Assembly: GCA_017552985.1 (NCBI GenBank)
Contig: JAFZNO010000034.1
Coordinates: 1 to 34,560 of the forward strand
DNA: 34,560 bases
Source of the DNA: Lachnospiraceae bacterium
GTDB lineage: Bacteria; Bacillota; Clostridia; Lachnospirales; Lachnospiraceae
Direction of reading: 5' to 3'
Shown: positions 1 through 9,254 of the stretch, piece by piece
Layout of the letters: every line of letters begins with the position of its first letter
How positions within the stretch are numbered: position 1 is the stretch's first letter
Notes under the pieces: generated by a model
Seen by the model: only the letters and a program-made list of their open reading frames with translations
Told to the model about the DNA's origin: nothing
The model's database searches: none
Translations under genes and position numbers: made by a program

Positions 1-46
1 GCGTGCCATGCGACGTGGGCGTGCCATGCGACGTGGGCGTGCCATG
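1..46. repeat. 18-bp tandem repeat at the left window edge (about 2.6 copies)
   Basis: An 18-base unit GCGTGCCATGCGACGTGG occurs at 1-18 and 19-36, and its first ten bases recur at 37-46. The array probably continues beyond the window on the left. Each full unit carries one ACGT. It lies upstream of the first ArsA-like gene. It is in frame with that gene, but the coding start is placed downstream at 167, so the repeat is taken as intergenic. Function unknown. Confidence 0.8.
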
Positions 47-72
47 CAGCCCGTTCCTCGTTACACTCGGAA

Positions 73-90
73 TCGCAGACAAGTCTGCGA
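73..90. repeat. Perfect 8-bp inverted repeat upstream of the first ArsA-like gene
   Basis: TCGCAGAC at 73-80 and GTCTGCGA at 83-90 are exact reverse complements separated by AA. No T-run follows, so it is not a convincing intrinsic terminator. It may be an operator or part of the intergenic repeat that begins at the window edge. Only the symmetry is directly supported. Confidence 0.5.
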
Positions 91-166
91 CGTTGGCACG
101 TCACTGACACTGCGCAAGATAAAAAAACATAGTTACGGGATAAGTTACTCGAAAGGAGATACAAGA

Positions 167-1411
167 ATGGGAAGAATTTATATATTTACGGGAAAAGGCG
201 GCGTGGGAAAGAGCAGCGTGGCTGCGGCACACGCCATCAAGAGCGCCGAGGAGGGCAAGAAGACCTTGCTTGTCAGCACGGACATGGCGCATAATCTCGG
301 GGATATTTTTGAGAAGCACCTGGGAAAGGAGCCGGAGGAAGTGTTGCCCAATTTGGATGCTTATGAGATTGATCCGGATCACGTCATGGCGAAAGATTAC
401 GCGGAGATCATGGATTACGTCAGCCGCCTCATCTCAGATTCAGGAGTGGTTGACATACAGGACGTGGGTATGATTCCGGGGATGGAGGATCTGTTTTCCC
501 TTTTGAAGATTGCGGAGATTTACCACAGTGGCGAGTATGAGCGGATCTTTGTGGACTGTGCGCCCACGGGGGAGACGCTTTCCCTCCTGAAATTCCCGGA
601 GCTGTTGTCTTGGTATATGGAAAAGCTCTTTCCCATCGGCAAGATTGGGATACGGATGCTCTCGCCCATATCTAAGACCGTGTTCAAGGTGGAGATGCCC
701 AATAAAAACGCGCTGAGTGAGATCGAAAAACTATACCTAAAGCTCACGGAACTGCAAGACCTCCTAAAGGACCGGGAGATCACGAGCGTGCGGATCGTGA
801 CGACGCCGGAGAAGATGGTGATCGAAGAGACAAAGCGCAATTACATGTATCTGAACCTTTATAATTTCAACGTGGACGGGCTTTACGTCAACCGCATTTT
901 GCCCGAGAGTGCCGATAACCCGTTCTTCGACGGTTGGAGAAAGCTGCAGAAGGAATACCTGGCATATATCAAGGAATGCTTTTCTGCATTGCCGATCTAC
1001 GAGATTCCATGGTATGACGAGGAATTAAAAGGCGCGGATAACGTCCGCAGGATCGTGCGGGACGTGTTGAATGGAAGGAGTAACTGCTGCGGAAACGTGC
1101 GGTACGGGTTAGCCGGAGAGGATAACGAGCATGCCATAAAGCATGACGTAACTGACGTGTTCGAAACTAGGATATTGACGGAGCGTGAAACGTTTCAGGC
1201 AGTGGACGACGGGTATGAACTCAAGGTATTCATGCCGGGCGCGGAAAAGGAGGAGATCGATCTCTTCCAGTCGCCGACGGACGTTGTGATCAAAATGGGG
1301 AATTTTAAGAGGAACGTGCCACTGCCGAACGTGCTGCGGAAATATACCGTTTCAAGAGCAAAGTATGAAGGAGATACACTGCACATTCTTTTTGAAAAAG
1401 AAGAGGTTTAA
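167..1411 (+). CDS. ArsA/Get3-family ATPase with C-terminal HSP20-like domain (copy 1)
   Basis: A 414-residue P-loop ATPase of the ArsA/Get3 (TRC40) class. The deviant Walker A motif GKGGVGKSS is at residues 9-17, a switch I-like segment STDMAHNLGD follows (the family norm is DPAH), and the switch II-like segment is DCAPTGETL. After a linker, roughly residues 345-412 resemble the ArsA-associated HSP20-like domain. The linker carries vicinal cysteines C307 and C308. The ATG at 167 was chosen over upstream in-frame starts because AAAGGAGA at 153-160 is well placed and the protein then begins directly at the P-loop strand. Family members energise arsenite export or deliver tail-anchored membrane proteins. 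No arsB, arsD or arsR is visible here, so the substrate is unknown. A homologous ATPase lies two genes downstream, and the two may pair as the A1 and A2 halves of classical ArsA do. Confidence 0.9.
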   Translation: MGRIYIFTGKGGVGKSSVAAAHAIKSAEEGKKTLLVSTDMAHNLGDIFEKHLGKEPEEVLPNLDAYEIDPDHVMAKDYAEIMDYVSRLISDSGVVDIQDVGMIPGMEDLFSLLKIAEIYHSGEYERIFVDCAPTGETLSLLKFPELLSWYMEKLFPIGKIGIRMLSPISKTVFKVEMPNKNALSEIEKLYLKLTELQDLLKDREITSVRIVTTPEKMVIEETKRNYMYLNLYNFNVDGLYVNRILPESADNPFFDGWRKLQKEYLAYIKECFSALPIYEIPWYDEELKGADNVRRIVRDVLNGRSNCCGNVRYGLAGEDNEHAIKHDVTDVFETRILTERETFQAVDDGYELKVFMPGAEKEEIDLFQSPTDVVIKMGNFKRNVPLPNVLRKYTVSRAKYEGDTLHILFEKEEV

Positions 1412-1476
1412 GGCGATTTGCTTAAGTGATCAAAAGAACGGCAGTGACGGGAATGTGTCAGAATGGAGGAACTTAT

Positions 1477-1752
1477 ATGAGAAAAGAGTACGCCAGAAGA
1501 GTAAGAAAGGCGATGGAATATCAGAAGAAGGCAGTGATGACTTTGCTGCCGGAAAGCATGGAAGGGCATCTGGAAGTGATCGGGGGAGAGGTCCGGAAGA
1601 TGATGCTGGAATTGGCAGTGGAGGCGTTCCGGGATTGTAAGGAATCCGATCTGTGCAAGGAATTATTCGGATGCGGCGGAATTAAAGATGAGATAACGGG
1701 CTCAGAGAAGAATGACAAAGAATCCAAGGTAAAGAAGGTTAATATTTCGTGA
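1477..1752 (+). CDS. Small conserved-looking protein between two ArsA-like ATPases
   Basis: A 91-residue protein that I do not recognise. The start at 1477 is chosen for GGAGGA at 1465-1470, six bases upstream. An earlier in-frame start at 1426 lacks such a site. The N-terminal half is basic and then helical (MRKEYARRVRKAMEYQKKAV), without a signal peptide or membrane segment. Three cysteines sit at a constant spacing, C54, C60 and C66 (C-x5-C-x5-C), followed by a polar, lysine-rich tail. It lies 65 bases after the first ATPase gene and 122 bases before the second, all on one strand, so co-expression is likely. A role as partner or metal chaperone of the ATPases is inference from context and cysteine spacing only. 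Confidence 0.7.
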   Translation: MRKEYARRVRKAMEYQKKAVMTLLPESMEGHLEVIGGEVRKMMLELAVEAFRDCKESDLCKELFGCGGIKDEITGSEKNDKESKVKKVNIS

Positions 1753-1874
1753 GTTGGTCCTGCGACAGAAACATACCGTTTGCTGACAGGCAGGGATCGA
1801 AAGAGAAGCAGAAGAAAAACGCATAGCAAAACATCAGAAATGAAACGTAAGGAACGTAGAAAGGAAATTGCATC

Positions 1875-3029
1875 ATGAGAGTGATCATATATACGGGTAA
1901 GGGCGGCGTTGGAAAGACCAGCATGGCGGCAGCCAGCGCATGTAAAATTGCAAAGGACGGGAAAAAGGTCCTGGTCATGAGCACGGATCCCGCACACAGC
2001 CTGGGGGATTCCTTTGATCAAAAGATTGGAAGGGAGCCAACGAAGGTCGCGGAGCGTCTGTATGCCATGGAGATCGATACGGTCTATGAAAGCGAGAGAA
2101 GTTGGGGGAGGATCAGCGCTTATATGAAAAGGCTTCTCACGGCCAAGGGCGGTGCAGGGATCGAGGCAGAGGAGTTGCTAGTTTTCCCGGGGCTGGAAGA
2201 ATTGTTTTCGATGTTTAAGATATTGGACGTTTACGAGAGCGGGGAATATGACGTGCTAATCGTAGACTGCGCGCCCACGGGAGAAACGCTGGCGCTGCTC
2301 AAATATCCGGAAAGATTGTCAGGCCTGATCAAGAAGGTTCTGCCGATGAAGAAAATGGGCGTGAAGGTGGTGGGCCCCGTGGTGGAGAAGACCATGAAGA
2401 TCCCCATGCCGGGCGAGGATATTTTTGATGACGTGGAGTATCTCATGGAAAAGATGGAGCGCCTGCAAAAACTACTCCTGAACAAGGACGTGGTGAGTCT
2501 TCGCGTTGTGACGACGCCGGAAAAGATCGTGATTAGTGAGGCCAAGAGGAATTTCACCTGTCTCTATTTGTATCATTATAACGTGGACGCTGTCATCGTA
2601 AATCACGTGTACCCGCAACATGCGATGGAGGGATATTTTGGAAAGTGGGTAAAGCTCCAGGAGGAAGGACTAAAGGAGATCCGGGAGAGCTTTAGTGAGG
2701 TCCCGATCTTTTATCTGGAGCTCCAAAAGGACGAACTGCGGACATTGGAGAGATTGCAGGGAGTGGGAGAGATTCTCTTTCAGAATCAGGATCCCAAGGC
2801 TATTTTGTTCCGGAAAGAGATCTACGTCGTGGATGCAAAGGAAGGCGTTTTGAAGGTTTATCTGCCCTTTGCCGACAAGGAGGATCTGCGCCTCGAGCAG
2901 GATCACAACGAGGTGATCCTGGGAGTCAGGAATGAGATCCGCAAATTCCAGGTTCCTGCGCAGTTTGCGCAAAAGGAGATTCAGGGAGCGAAGTTTGAAG
3001 AGGGGTATCTGAGAATTCAGTTTATATAA
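1875..3029 (+). CDS. ArsA/Get3-family ATPase with C-terminal HSP20-like domain (copy 2)
   Basis: A 384-residue paralogue of the ATPase encoded at 167. It has the Walker A motif GKGGVGKTS near residues 9-17, the canonical switch I segment STDPAHSLGD and the switch II-like segment DCAPTGETL. A C-terminal stretch from about residue 310 (EIYVVDAKEGVLKVYLPF onward) matches the HSP20-like domain pattern. It lacks the vicinal Cys pair of copy 1, and its switch I is canonical where copy 1 has Met for Pro. The pair may therefore be functionally asymmetric. AAGGAA at 1861-1866 precedes the ATG. The protein is predicted to be cytosolic with no membrane segment. The absence of ars transport genes leaves arsenic export unsupported. 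Targeting of tail-anchored proteins, or a chaperone function, is possible but not shown by the sequence. Confidence 0.9.
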   Translation: MRVIIYTGKGGVGKTSMAAASACKIAKDGKKVLVMSTDPAHSLGDSFDQKIGREPTKVAERLYAMEIDTVYESERSWGRISAYMKRLLTAKGGAGIEAEELLVFPGLEELFSMFKILDVYESGEYDVLIVDCAPTGETLALLKYPERLSGLIKKVLPMKKMGVKVVGPVVEKTMKIPMPGEDIFDDVEYLMEKMERLQKLLLNKDVVSLRVVTTPEKIVISEAKRNFTCLYLYHYNVDAVIVNHVYPQHAMEGYFGKWVKLQEEGLKEIRESFSEVPIFYLELQKDELRTLERLQGVGEILFQNQDPKAILFRKEIYVVDAKEGVLKVYLPFADKEDLRLEQDHNEVILGVRNEIRKFQVPAQFAQKEIQGAKFEEGYLRIQFI

Positions 3030-3059
3030 ACAAGAAGATGAGGCATTTTCAGTACCGGG

Positions 3060-3088
3060 TTGAAATAAATAAAGACGAATGATATTAT
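3060..3088 (+). promoter_or_regulatory. Candidate sigma-A promoter for the sigma/anti-sigma genes
   Basis: TTGAAA at 3060-3065 and TATTAT at 3083-3088 are separated by 17 bases, in an AT-rich gap 41 bases before the sigma-factor start. An imperfect palindrome (ATGATATTAT near 3079, AATAATCAT near 3092) overlaps the -10 side and could be an operator. Prediction from sequence only. Confidence 0.45.
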
Positions 3089-3128
3089 ATAAATAATCAT
3101 ATAATGCCTAGATTGCGAGGAATTCATA

Positions 3129-3665
3129 ATGCTTATTTTTATCTCTGCAATAGATGAACCAGAGATTCGGTCCAGACTGGAGAAGTTATATGAATTGTAT
3201 GAGCAGGAAATGCATCGTCAGGCTTTTAATGTATTGCATGACGAAAACGATGCAGAAGACGCTGTGCAAAATGCTTTTTTTAGAATCTGGAAAAGCTTAG
3301 ATAAGCTACGGGATTTAGGAGATAATGAAATAAAATGGTATGTCATTCGCGCAGCAATAAATGCGGCAATTGATATATATCGCAAAAAAAAGGAGAGGTG
3401 GCAAAAGGAGGAGGCATATGACGAAAATGTTTCCTATTTTCGATCTGAAAATTCAGGCAGTGGCAACCATGGACTTTTTGAGAGGATAGCGGAATTACCC
3501 GACAGGGAAAGAGATGTTCTCATGCTAAAATACGTTTATGGTTTTCAGTATAAGGAGATGGCGAAAATATTGGAAATCTCCACGGAAACCGTAAAGAAGA
3601 CATTGTTTCGTGCCAAAGATAAACTCGAGAAACTGTGTAGGGAGGAGGGGCTTTACAATGACTGA
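3129..3665 (+). CDS. ECF-type RNA polymerase sigma factor (sigma-70 family)
   Basis: A 178-residue sigma factor with only regions 2 and 4. Region 2 spans about residues 20-85, with NDAEDAVQNAFFRIWKSL typical of region 2.1-2.2. Region 4 spans about 115-170, with the recognition-helix context YKEMAKILEISTETVKKTLF. GAGG at 3117-3120 precedes the ATG by eight bases. The 3' end overlaps the next gene by eight bases, the usual arrangement of an ECF sigma factor with its membrane-bound regulator. The gene is visibly more AT-rich than its neighbours. It also lacks the xAC-GTx codon-pair habit of the rest of the window: four of its five Asn/Asp/Tyr-Val pairs use T. That suggests a different recent history, perhaps transfer. 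The target promoters cannot be inferred. Confidence 0.9.
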   Translation: MLIFISAIDEPEIRSRLEKLYELYEQEMHRQAFNVLHDENDAEDAVQNAFFRIWKSLDKLRDLGDNEIKWYVIRAAINAAIDIYRKKKERWQKEEAYDENVSYFRSENSGSGNHGLFERIAELPDRERDVLMLKYVYGFQYKEMAKILEISTETVKKTLFRAKDKLEKLCREEGLYND

Positions 3666-4323
3666 TGAGCAGATCAGGGAAGTACTGTTGTCAACACAGG
3701 ATTATATGTTAAGCTTTCTTCCTAAAACAGAATGGGGGCATGAGTTTTCAAAAAAATACATTAAGAATAAAAAGAGCTTGATCGGTCGGGATAAGCATCC
3801 TGTTCAATATTGGATGCGGCGAGTTGCAGTATTTATTCTTTTGACGTTATGTCTGTCCGGAGGATTAATCCTAAGCTTCAATAAAGAAATCCGGGCGGAA
3901 GTGCTCAAATGGATTGTTGAACAATTCGGAGACAATGCGTATAAATATCAAAGTAACATAGGTGAAAATATAGAAGTTTCCAGTTATTCATTAGAAGGGA
4001 TTATTTCGAAAGATTATAAGCGCGTTGACAGACTGGAAGGGGAGAATTCCGTAGATGAGATTTACGTAAATGAAAAAGGCGTACTATTGATTTTTGTCGT
4101 AAAAAGCTCAGCCTCGGAACAAGAGTTTTACGTGGTATCTGATAAAGACATGAAGCCATATGAGATTGTCAGCGTAAATGGAAACAGCGCAGAATTGTAT
4201 CTTTCAGACAGTCAGGAAGAATCAAACATGATTGTATGGCGAAATAAAAATGACGTGCTGTTCTCAATTAAAGGAATCATGGAAAGGGAGGAGCTAATTA
4301 AATTGGCTGAGTCCATAGAATAA
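3658..4323 (+). CDS. Membrane-anchored probable anti-sigma factor with DUF4367-like extracellular domain
   Basis: A 221-residue protein with a cytosolic N-terminal segment of about 54 residues, one transmembrane helix at about 55-74 (VAVFILLTLCLSGGLILSF) and an extracellular C-terminal part. The end (NSAELYLSD, then MIVWRNKND, then EELIKLAESIE) has the pattern of DUF4367 domains found in sigma-factor regulators. The start at 3658 was chosen for the strong GGAGGAGGGG at 3641-3650. It overlaps the sigma-factor stop by eight bases, which implies translational coupling. The topology and pairing suggest it holds the sigma factor at the membrane and releases it on an envelope signal. That role is inferred. 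No classical zinc-binding anti-sigma motif (HxxxCxxC) is visible. Confidence 0.75.
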   Translation: MTDEQIREVLLSTQDYMLSFLPKTEWGHEFSKKYIKNKKSLIGRDKHPVQYWMRRVAVFILLTLCLSGGLILSFNKEIRAEVLKWIVEQFGDNAYKYQSNIGENIEVSSYSLEGIISKDYKRVDRLEGENSVDEIYVNEKGVLLIFVVKSSASEQEFYVVSDKDMKPYEIVSVNGNSAELYLSDSQEESNMIVWRNKNDVLFSIKGIMEREELIKLAESIE

Positions 4324-4509
4324 AACAATATTCTGTTTTTTGAAAATCTTTTTTGAAAAAAACTTTTTATGTGCATACCCATTTCTTCTCTCTTTTTCGT
4401 TATAGGTGTTAGAACGGAAAATATTGTGGATTGCAGCAACCGAATGTTTCCAGTCATACTCACGTAAGTGAAATTCACAGTGCTTCACATTAACTAGGCG
4501 GGGGAGATT

Positions 4510-6693
4510 ATGTCGAAAAGATTTCTAAGTATTTTATTGCTTGCGCTCACGATATTGCTCGCTGGCTGCGCCGGGAGAGGGAAAGTGGATGAGATTAGTA
4601 CGGCATCTGGGGAGGGAGAGATTATTCCCTCCCTTGTTGGCGAGGACTGGCAGGATAATTCCTTGGATCCTTATTCGGCAGATTTTATCAGGCCCCTGAA
4701 ATATGCGGAGCCGGAAGGAGCCCTTCATGGAGGGGCGGAGCAATTCTTCTTGGGTAAAGACAGGGCGTTTGCGTTTAAAAAACATCTTTTCGAGGAAACG
4801 GGGAATTCTTGGGATGAACTCAAAGCGCTTACGGAAAAAGGGAGCGAACAATCCTTCCGGCTGAACTTTTGGGCAGACCGAACGAATCAGGCATGGGTGG
4901 TCGGAAGCTTTTTTAACAATAATCATTGCATGATGATGGACGTGGAAGCGGATGAGGAGGAAAACATACGATACCGATTCTTTGAGACGGATGAGAACAT
5001 GCAGGTTCTAAGGCAATTCTACGTGGAAGGATTTGCCCAAAAGGAATATGAGTTTCCGAGCCGGATTTTAGTGGATGCTGACGGTAACGTTCACGTCACG
5101 ACGTCTCGCAATTCGGATGATACGCAGCGATATTACGTCATCTCATCCGATGGAACGGTTGCGACAATGCTGTATCAGAAACAGACCGCAGAGCGCGAGA
5201 TAAAGCTTTTTTACCTGTATGACGGACGGGTAGGACTGTACGCTGACAAGCAGTTGTTGGTGGCAGACGTGAAATCAAAGAGGACACAGGTCATCGCGGA
5301 ATTCAAACAGGAATACAAGGCCTGTGTATTGTGGGATGCAAGCACGCTGCTTTATGCGGATGACGAGGGATTACATCGAAGTAATCTTTCAGAAGGCGAC
5401 GCGGAGACAATCTATCTTTGGAAGAATCACGGCATTACGTGCTCAAAGGTTGTGGATCTGCGGCTTTCCGAAAATCGTGAAATAGCATTGCTGTATATGG
5501 CCGGGGGCGGAGTCGAATACGTGAAGATTAGGCCAACAACGGAAGAGGTTACGGTTATAAAAATTGAGTTTGCTACGTCTGCATCATCAAGTCAAAAATA
5601 TCAGGCGGCAGCCATGGCATTTAATAAAGCATACCCGGCATGGCACGTTGACGTCAAAGAATATAAGAGAAATGATACGGCGCTGTTAACGAAACTGATT
5701 GCCGGGGATGGGCCGCAGTTAATTGATTCTTTCTTGGTGGAGTTTAGCGAACACAAGACCTTGTGGGAACCGATGGAGGCATTTTATAAGCAAATCGATT
5801 TTGAATGCATCCCGGAGGCGCTGGAATTTGGAAAGATAGACGGTACTTTATATGGCGTGGTGACGGATTTTTACGTTAACACGATGGTAACGATGGCGCA
5901 GACACCAGATCAATGGGATTATGAAACGTTTTTGGATTGCCTGACAGAGGATAAATATGCGAAAAAATCCGTATATAATCCAAACAACGGCAGCGATGGT
6001 TTCCCTTTTGCAGCCTTGTTCTTTCATGGGTTGGACCAGACTTTTTTGTATGACGCGGAGGATTGCGTTACCCAGTTTGACGGTAAGGCTTTCGCGAAGA
6101 TACTGCGTTTGGCGAAAAGCTATGACGTGAAGGAAAACCAAGCCGGCTTAGAGGATTTTCTCAAAGGAGAATCGTTATGTGCCGTTGTGGAAATAAGACG
6201 GCCGGAAGATCTGGCGACGCTTCGTATTGTAGGACAGGATCAGCTTCGATACATTGGTTTCCCTTCGCAGACGGGATCCGTACATTATCTGGTGGGATCA
6301 GATCCTTTATGTATCCGTGCAAACGCGACGGAGGAGGAAAAGCAGGCGGCGCGAGCCTTCTTGCGGTATCTTTTGGCAGATGTCATGACTGATCAATGGA
6401 GCGTGCGAAAGGATATCATAAAAAAACAAATGGAACGGATGGATGAATCTTCGGAATCAAATCTCGTAGGATTCCCGCAAGTTTCTTTTCAGGATCATTT
6501 GGATCTGGAAAAGGATATGGAAACATTGGATGAACTGCTGAAAAATGCAAAGCCCAAAAGCTATGCGCCAAAGGAATTGAGAGTCATTTTGATGGAAGAG
6601 GTAAGCGATTATTTGGATGGCAAAGTCTCAGAAAAAGAGCTTAAGAATCACTTGAAAAATCGCGTGGAATTGTATCTGAAAGAGCAAAAATAA
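4510..6693 (+). CDS. Lipoprotein with propeller-like N-terminal half and extracellular solute-binding domain
   Basis: A 727-residue protein with a type II signal peptide ending in LLAGC (lipidated Cys20). Residues of about 100-340 are rich in short beta-strand repeats with DADGN and SSDGT turns, consistent with a beta-propeller. From about residue 345 (IKIEFATSASSSQKYQAAAM) to 650 it resembles a family 1 extracellular solute-binding protein of ABC sugar importers. GGGGGAGA just before the ATG is a strong ribosome binding site. No ABC permease or ATPase genes adjoin it, so it may be a surface sensor or orphan binding protein rather than part of a complete importer. It follows the sigma/anti-sigma pair after 186 bases and could be a target of that sigma factor (inference). 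The ligand is unknown. Confidence 0.82.
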   Translation: MSKRFLSILLLALTILLAGCAGRGKVDEISTASGEGEIIPSLVGEDWQDNSLDPYSADFIRPLKYAEPEGALHGGAEQFFLGKDRAFAFKKHLFEETGNSWDELKALTEKGSEQSFRLNFWADRTNQAWVVGSFFNNNHCMMMDVEADEEENIRYRFFETDENMQVLRQFYVEGFAQKEYEFPSRILVDADGNVHVTTSRNSDDTQRYYVISSDGTVATMLYQKQTAEREIKLFYLYDGRVGLYADKQLLVADVKSKRTQVIAEFKQEYKACVLWDASTLLYADDEGLHRSNLSEGDAETIYLWKNHGITCSKVVDLRLSENREIALLYMAGGGVEYVKIRPTTEEVTVIKIEFATSASSSQKYQAAAMAFNKAYPAWHVDVKEYKRNDTALLTKLIAGDGPQLIDSFLVEFSEHKTLWEPMEAFYKQIDFECIPEALEFGKIDGTLYGVVTDFYVNTMVTMAQTPDQWDYETFLDCLTEDKYAKKSVYNPNNGSDGFPFAALFFHGLDQTFLYDAEDCVTQFDGKAFAKILRLAKSYDVKENQAGLEDFLKGESLCAVVEIRRPEDLATLRIVGQDQLRYIGFPSQTGSVHYLVGSDPLCIRANATEEEKQAARAFLRYLLADVMTDQWSVRKDIIKKQMERMDESSESNLVGFPQVSFQDHLDLEKDMETLDELLKNAKPKSYAPKELRVILMEEVSDYLDGKVSEKELKNHLKNRVELYLKEQK

Positions 6694-6695
6694 TG

Positions 6696-6726
6696 TTAGG
6701 GTCAGGGGACAATCCCCTGACCCTAA
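6696..6726. terminator. Perfect 13-bp hairpin between convergent genes, probable bidirectional terminator
   Basis: TTAGGGTCAGGGG at 6696-6708 and CCCCTGACCCTAA at 6714-6726 form a perfect 13-bp stem with a five-base loop. It lies two bases after the stop of the + strand lipoprotein and eight bases beyond the stop of the - strand nspC gene. On the - strand the stem is followed by CATTATTTTTG, a usable T-rich tail. On the + strand the tail is weaker (TTTCGTCTTT). Confidence 0.75.
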
Positions 6727-6734
6727 TTTCGTCT

Positions 6735-7930
6735 TTATGAACTTCCCAGGCGGTACTTAAAGTCTTGATATCCAAACCGTGCAACTAAGGTCGTGGTGTT
6801 GTCGGGATGGAGTACGTGCACGTCGGGAAGCGGCATGCCGTTGAAGGTATTGTTCTTGCAGGTGGTGTAGATGGCCATGTCGCCGAAGATCAGGCGGTCG
6901 CCGATCTTTGGCATCTTGTCAAAGCTGTAGTTGCCGATGACGTCGCCTGCAAGGCACGAAGGTCCGCCGAGTCGGACGGGGAAGGCTTTTTCACCGGCCT
7001 CACCTGCACCGTAAAGAGGCGGTCTGTAGGGCATTTCAAGGACGTCGGGCATGTGGCATGCGGCAGAGGCATCCAGGATCACGTTGGTAACGCCATTGTT
7101 TTCCGTGACGTCAAGCACGGTGGTGATCAGGTATCCCGCGTTGAGTGCGCAAGCCTCGCCGGGCTCAAGGTAAACCTGCAGGCCATATTTGTCTGCATAG
7201 GTTTTCACCAGCTTCTCAAGACGGGGCACGTCATAGCCATTTCTGGTGATATGGTGACCGCCGCCCATGTTGAGCCATTTCATGTCGGGCAGAAACTGTC
7301 CGAACTTCTTCTCCACGGCTTCCAGCGTGATCTCAAGATCATAGGCATCCTGCTCGCAGAGCGTGTGGAAGTGGAGACCGTCCAGCAGCGCGTAGACGTC
7401 GGGAGTCATCAGCTTGTCCCACTGCGCGCGGGTCACGCCAAGGCGGCTTCCCGTGGCACAGGGGTCATAGATGGAATGGCTTTCCTCCTGCGTGGAGCAC
7501 TCCGGATTGATGCGAAGGCCGAGGCTCATGCCGGAGGATTTCGCGGCAGGACCAAAGACGGCCAACTGTCCAATGGAGTTGAACACGATATGATCCGCGT
7601 AATTAAAGAGGGCTTCCATGTCTTTGGCCTTATAGGCGGTGGAGAAGACGTGCACTTCACCGTCAGGCATTTCTTCGCGTCCAAGTCTCGCCTCGAAGAC
7701 GCCGCTTGCCTCCGTACCTGCAAGGTAGGGCGCGAGGGCGGGATAGAGGTCATAGTTGGAGAAGGCCTTCTGGGCAAGGAGGATCCGGCATCCGGTATGC
7801 TCCTGTACTTCCGAGAGAATCTCTCCATTCTGTTTGATCACTTTTTCATCCAATACGTAGCAGGGCGTTGACAGCTCTTGCAGGGCCTTTGCAACAGCTT
7901 CTTCGCTCAGCCTGTCAAATACGCCTGGCA

Positions 7931-7931
<1 letters not shown>
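6735..7931 (-). CDS. nspC: Carboxynorspermidine/carboxyspermidine decarboxylase
   Basis: A 398-residue PLP-dependent decarboxylase of the alanine-racemase-fold (group IV) family. The PLP-binding lysine is K55 in LLAQKAFSNY. A glycine-rich phosphate-binding segment NMGGGHHITR is at about 221-230, EPGEA at 256-260, and near the C-terminus GPSCLAGDVIGNY resembles the conserved Cys/Asp region. It decarboxylates carboxyspermidine (or carboxynorspermidine) to spermidine (or norspermidine). Its ATG overlaps the stop of the upstream synthase gene by one base (TAATG), so the two enzymes of this route are translationally coupled. It is the last gene of the - strand polyamine operon. With putrescine made by SpeA and SpeB here, spermidine is the likelier product, but substrate choice is not readable from sequence. 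Confidence 0.92.
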
Positions 7932-9190
<1,259 letters not shown>

Positions 9191-9254
9191 GCGTATCTTT
9201 ACCTCTCTTTCTGCCAAACGTGGCATATATTCTAAGTTGTTGAGCTTTTCTAAG

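Noticed and set aside
8-166. Extended N-terminus of the first ArsA-like protein
   Set aside because: It would translate the tandem repeat and inverted repeat. The strong ribosome binding site and the P-loop strand place the start at 167.
167-3029. Arsenic resistance operon
   Set aside because: Only ArsA-like ATPases are present. There is no arsB, arsC, arsD or arsR, and the HSP20-domain architecture also fits protein-targeting roles.
4324-4509. Promoter or small gene before the solute-binding lipoprotein
   Set aside because: The gap has runs of A and T but no well-spaced promoter pair or start with a ribosome binding site that I would defend.
6807-7871. Long + strand reading frame of 354 codons opposite nspC
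   Set aside because: It is antisense to a gene with clear PLP-decarboxylase motifs, and its own translation has no recognisable domain or ribosome binding site. It is a by-product of codon bias.
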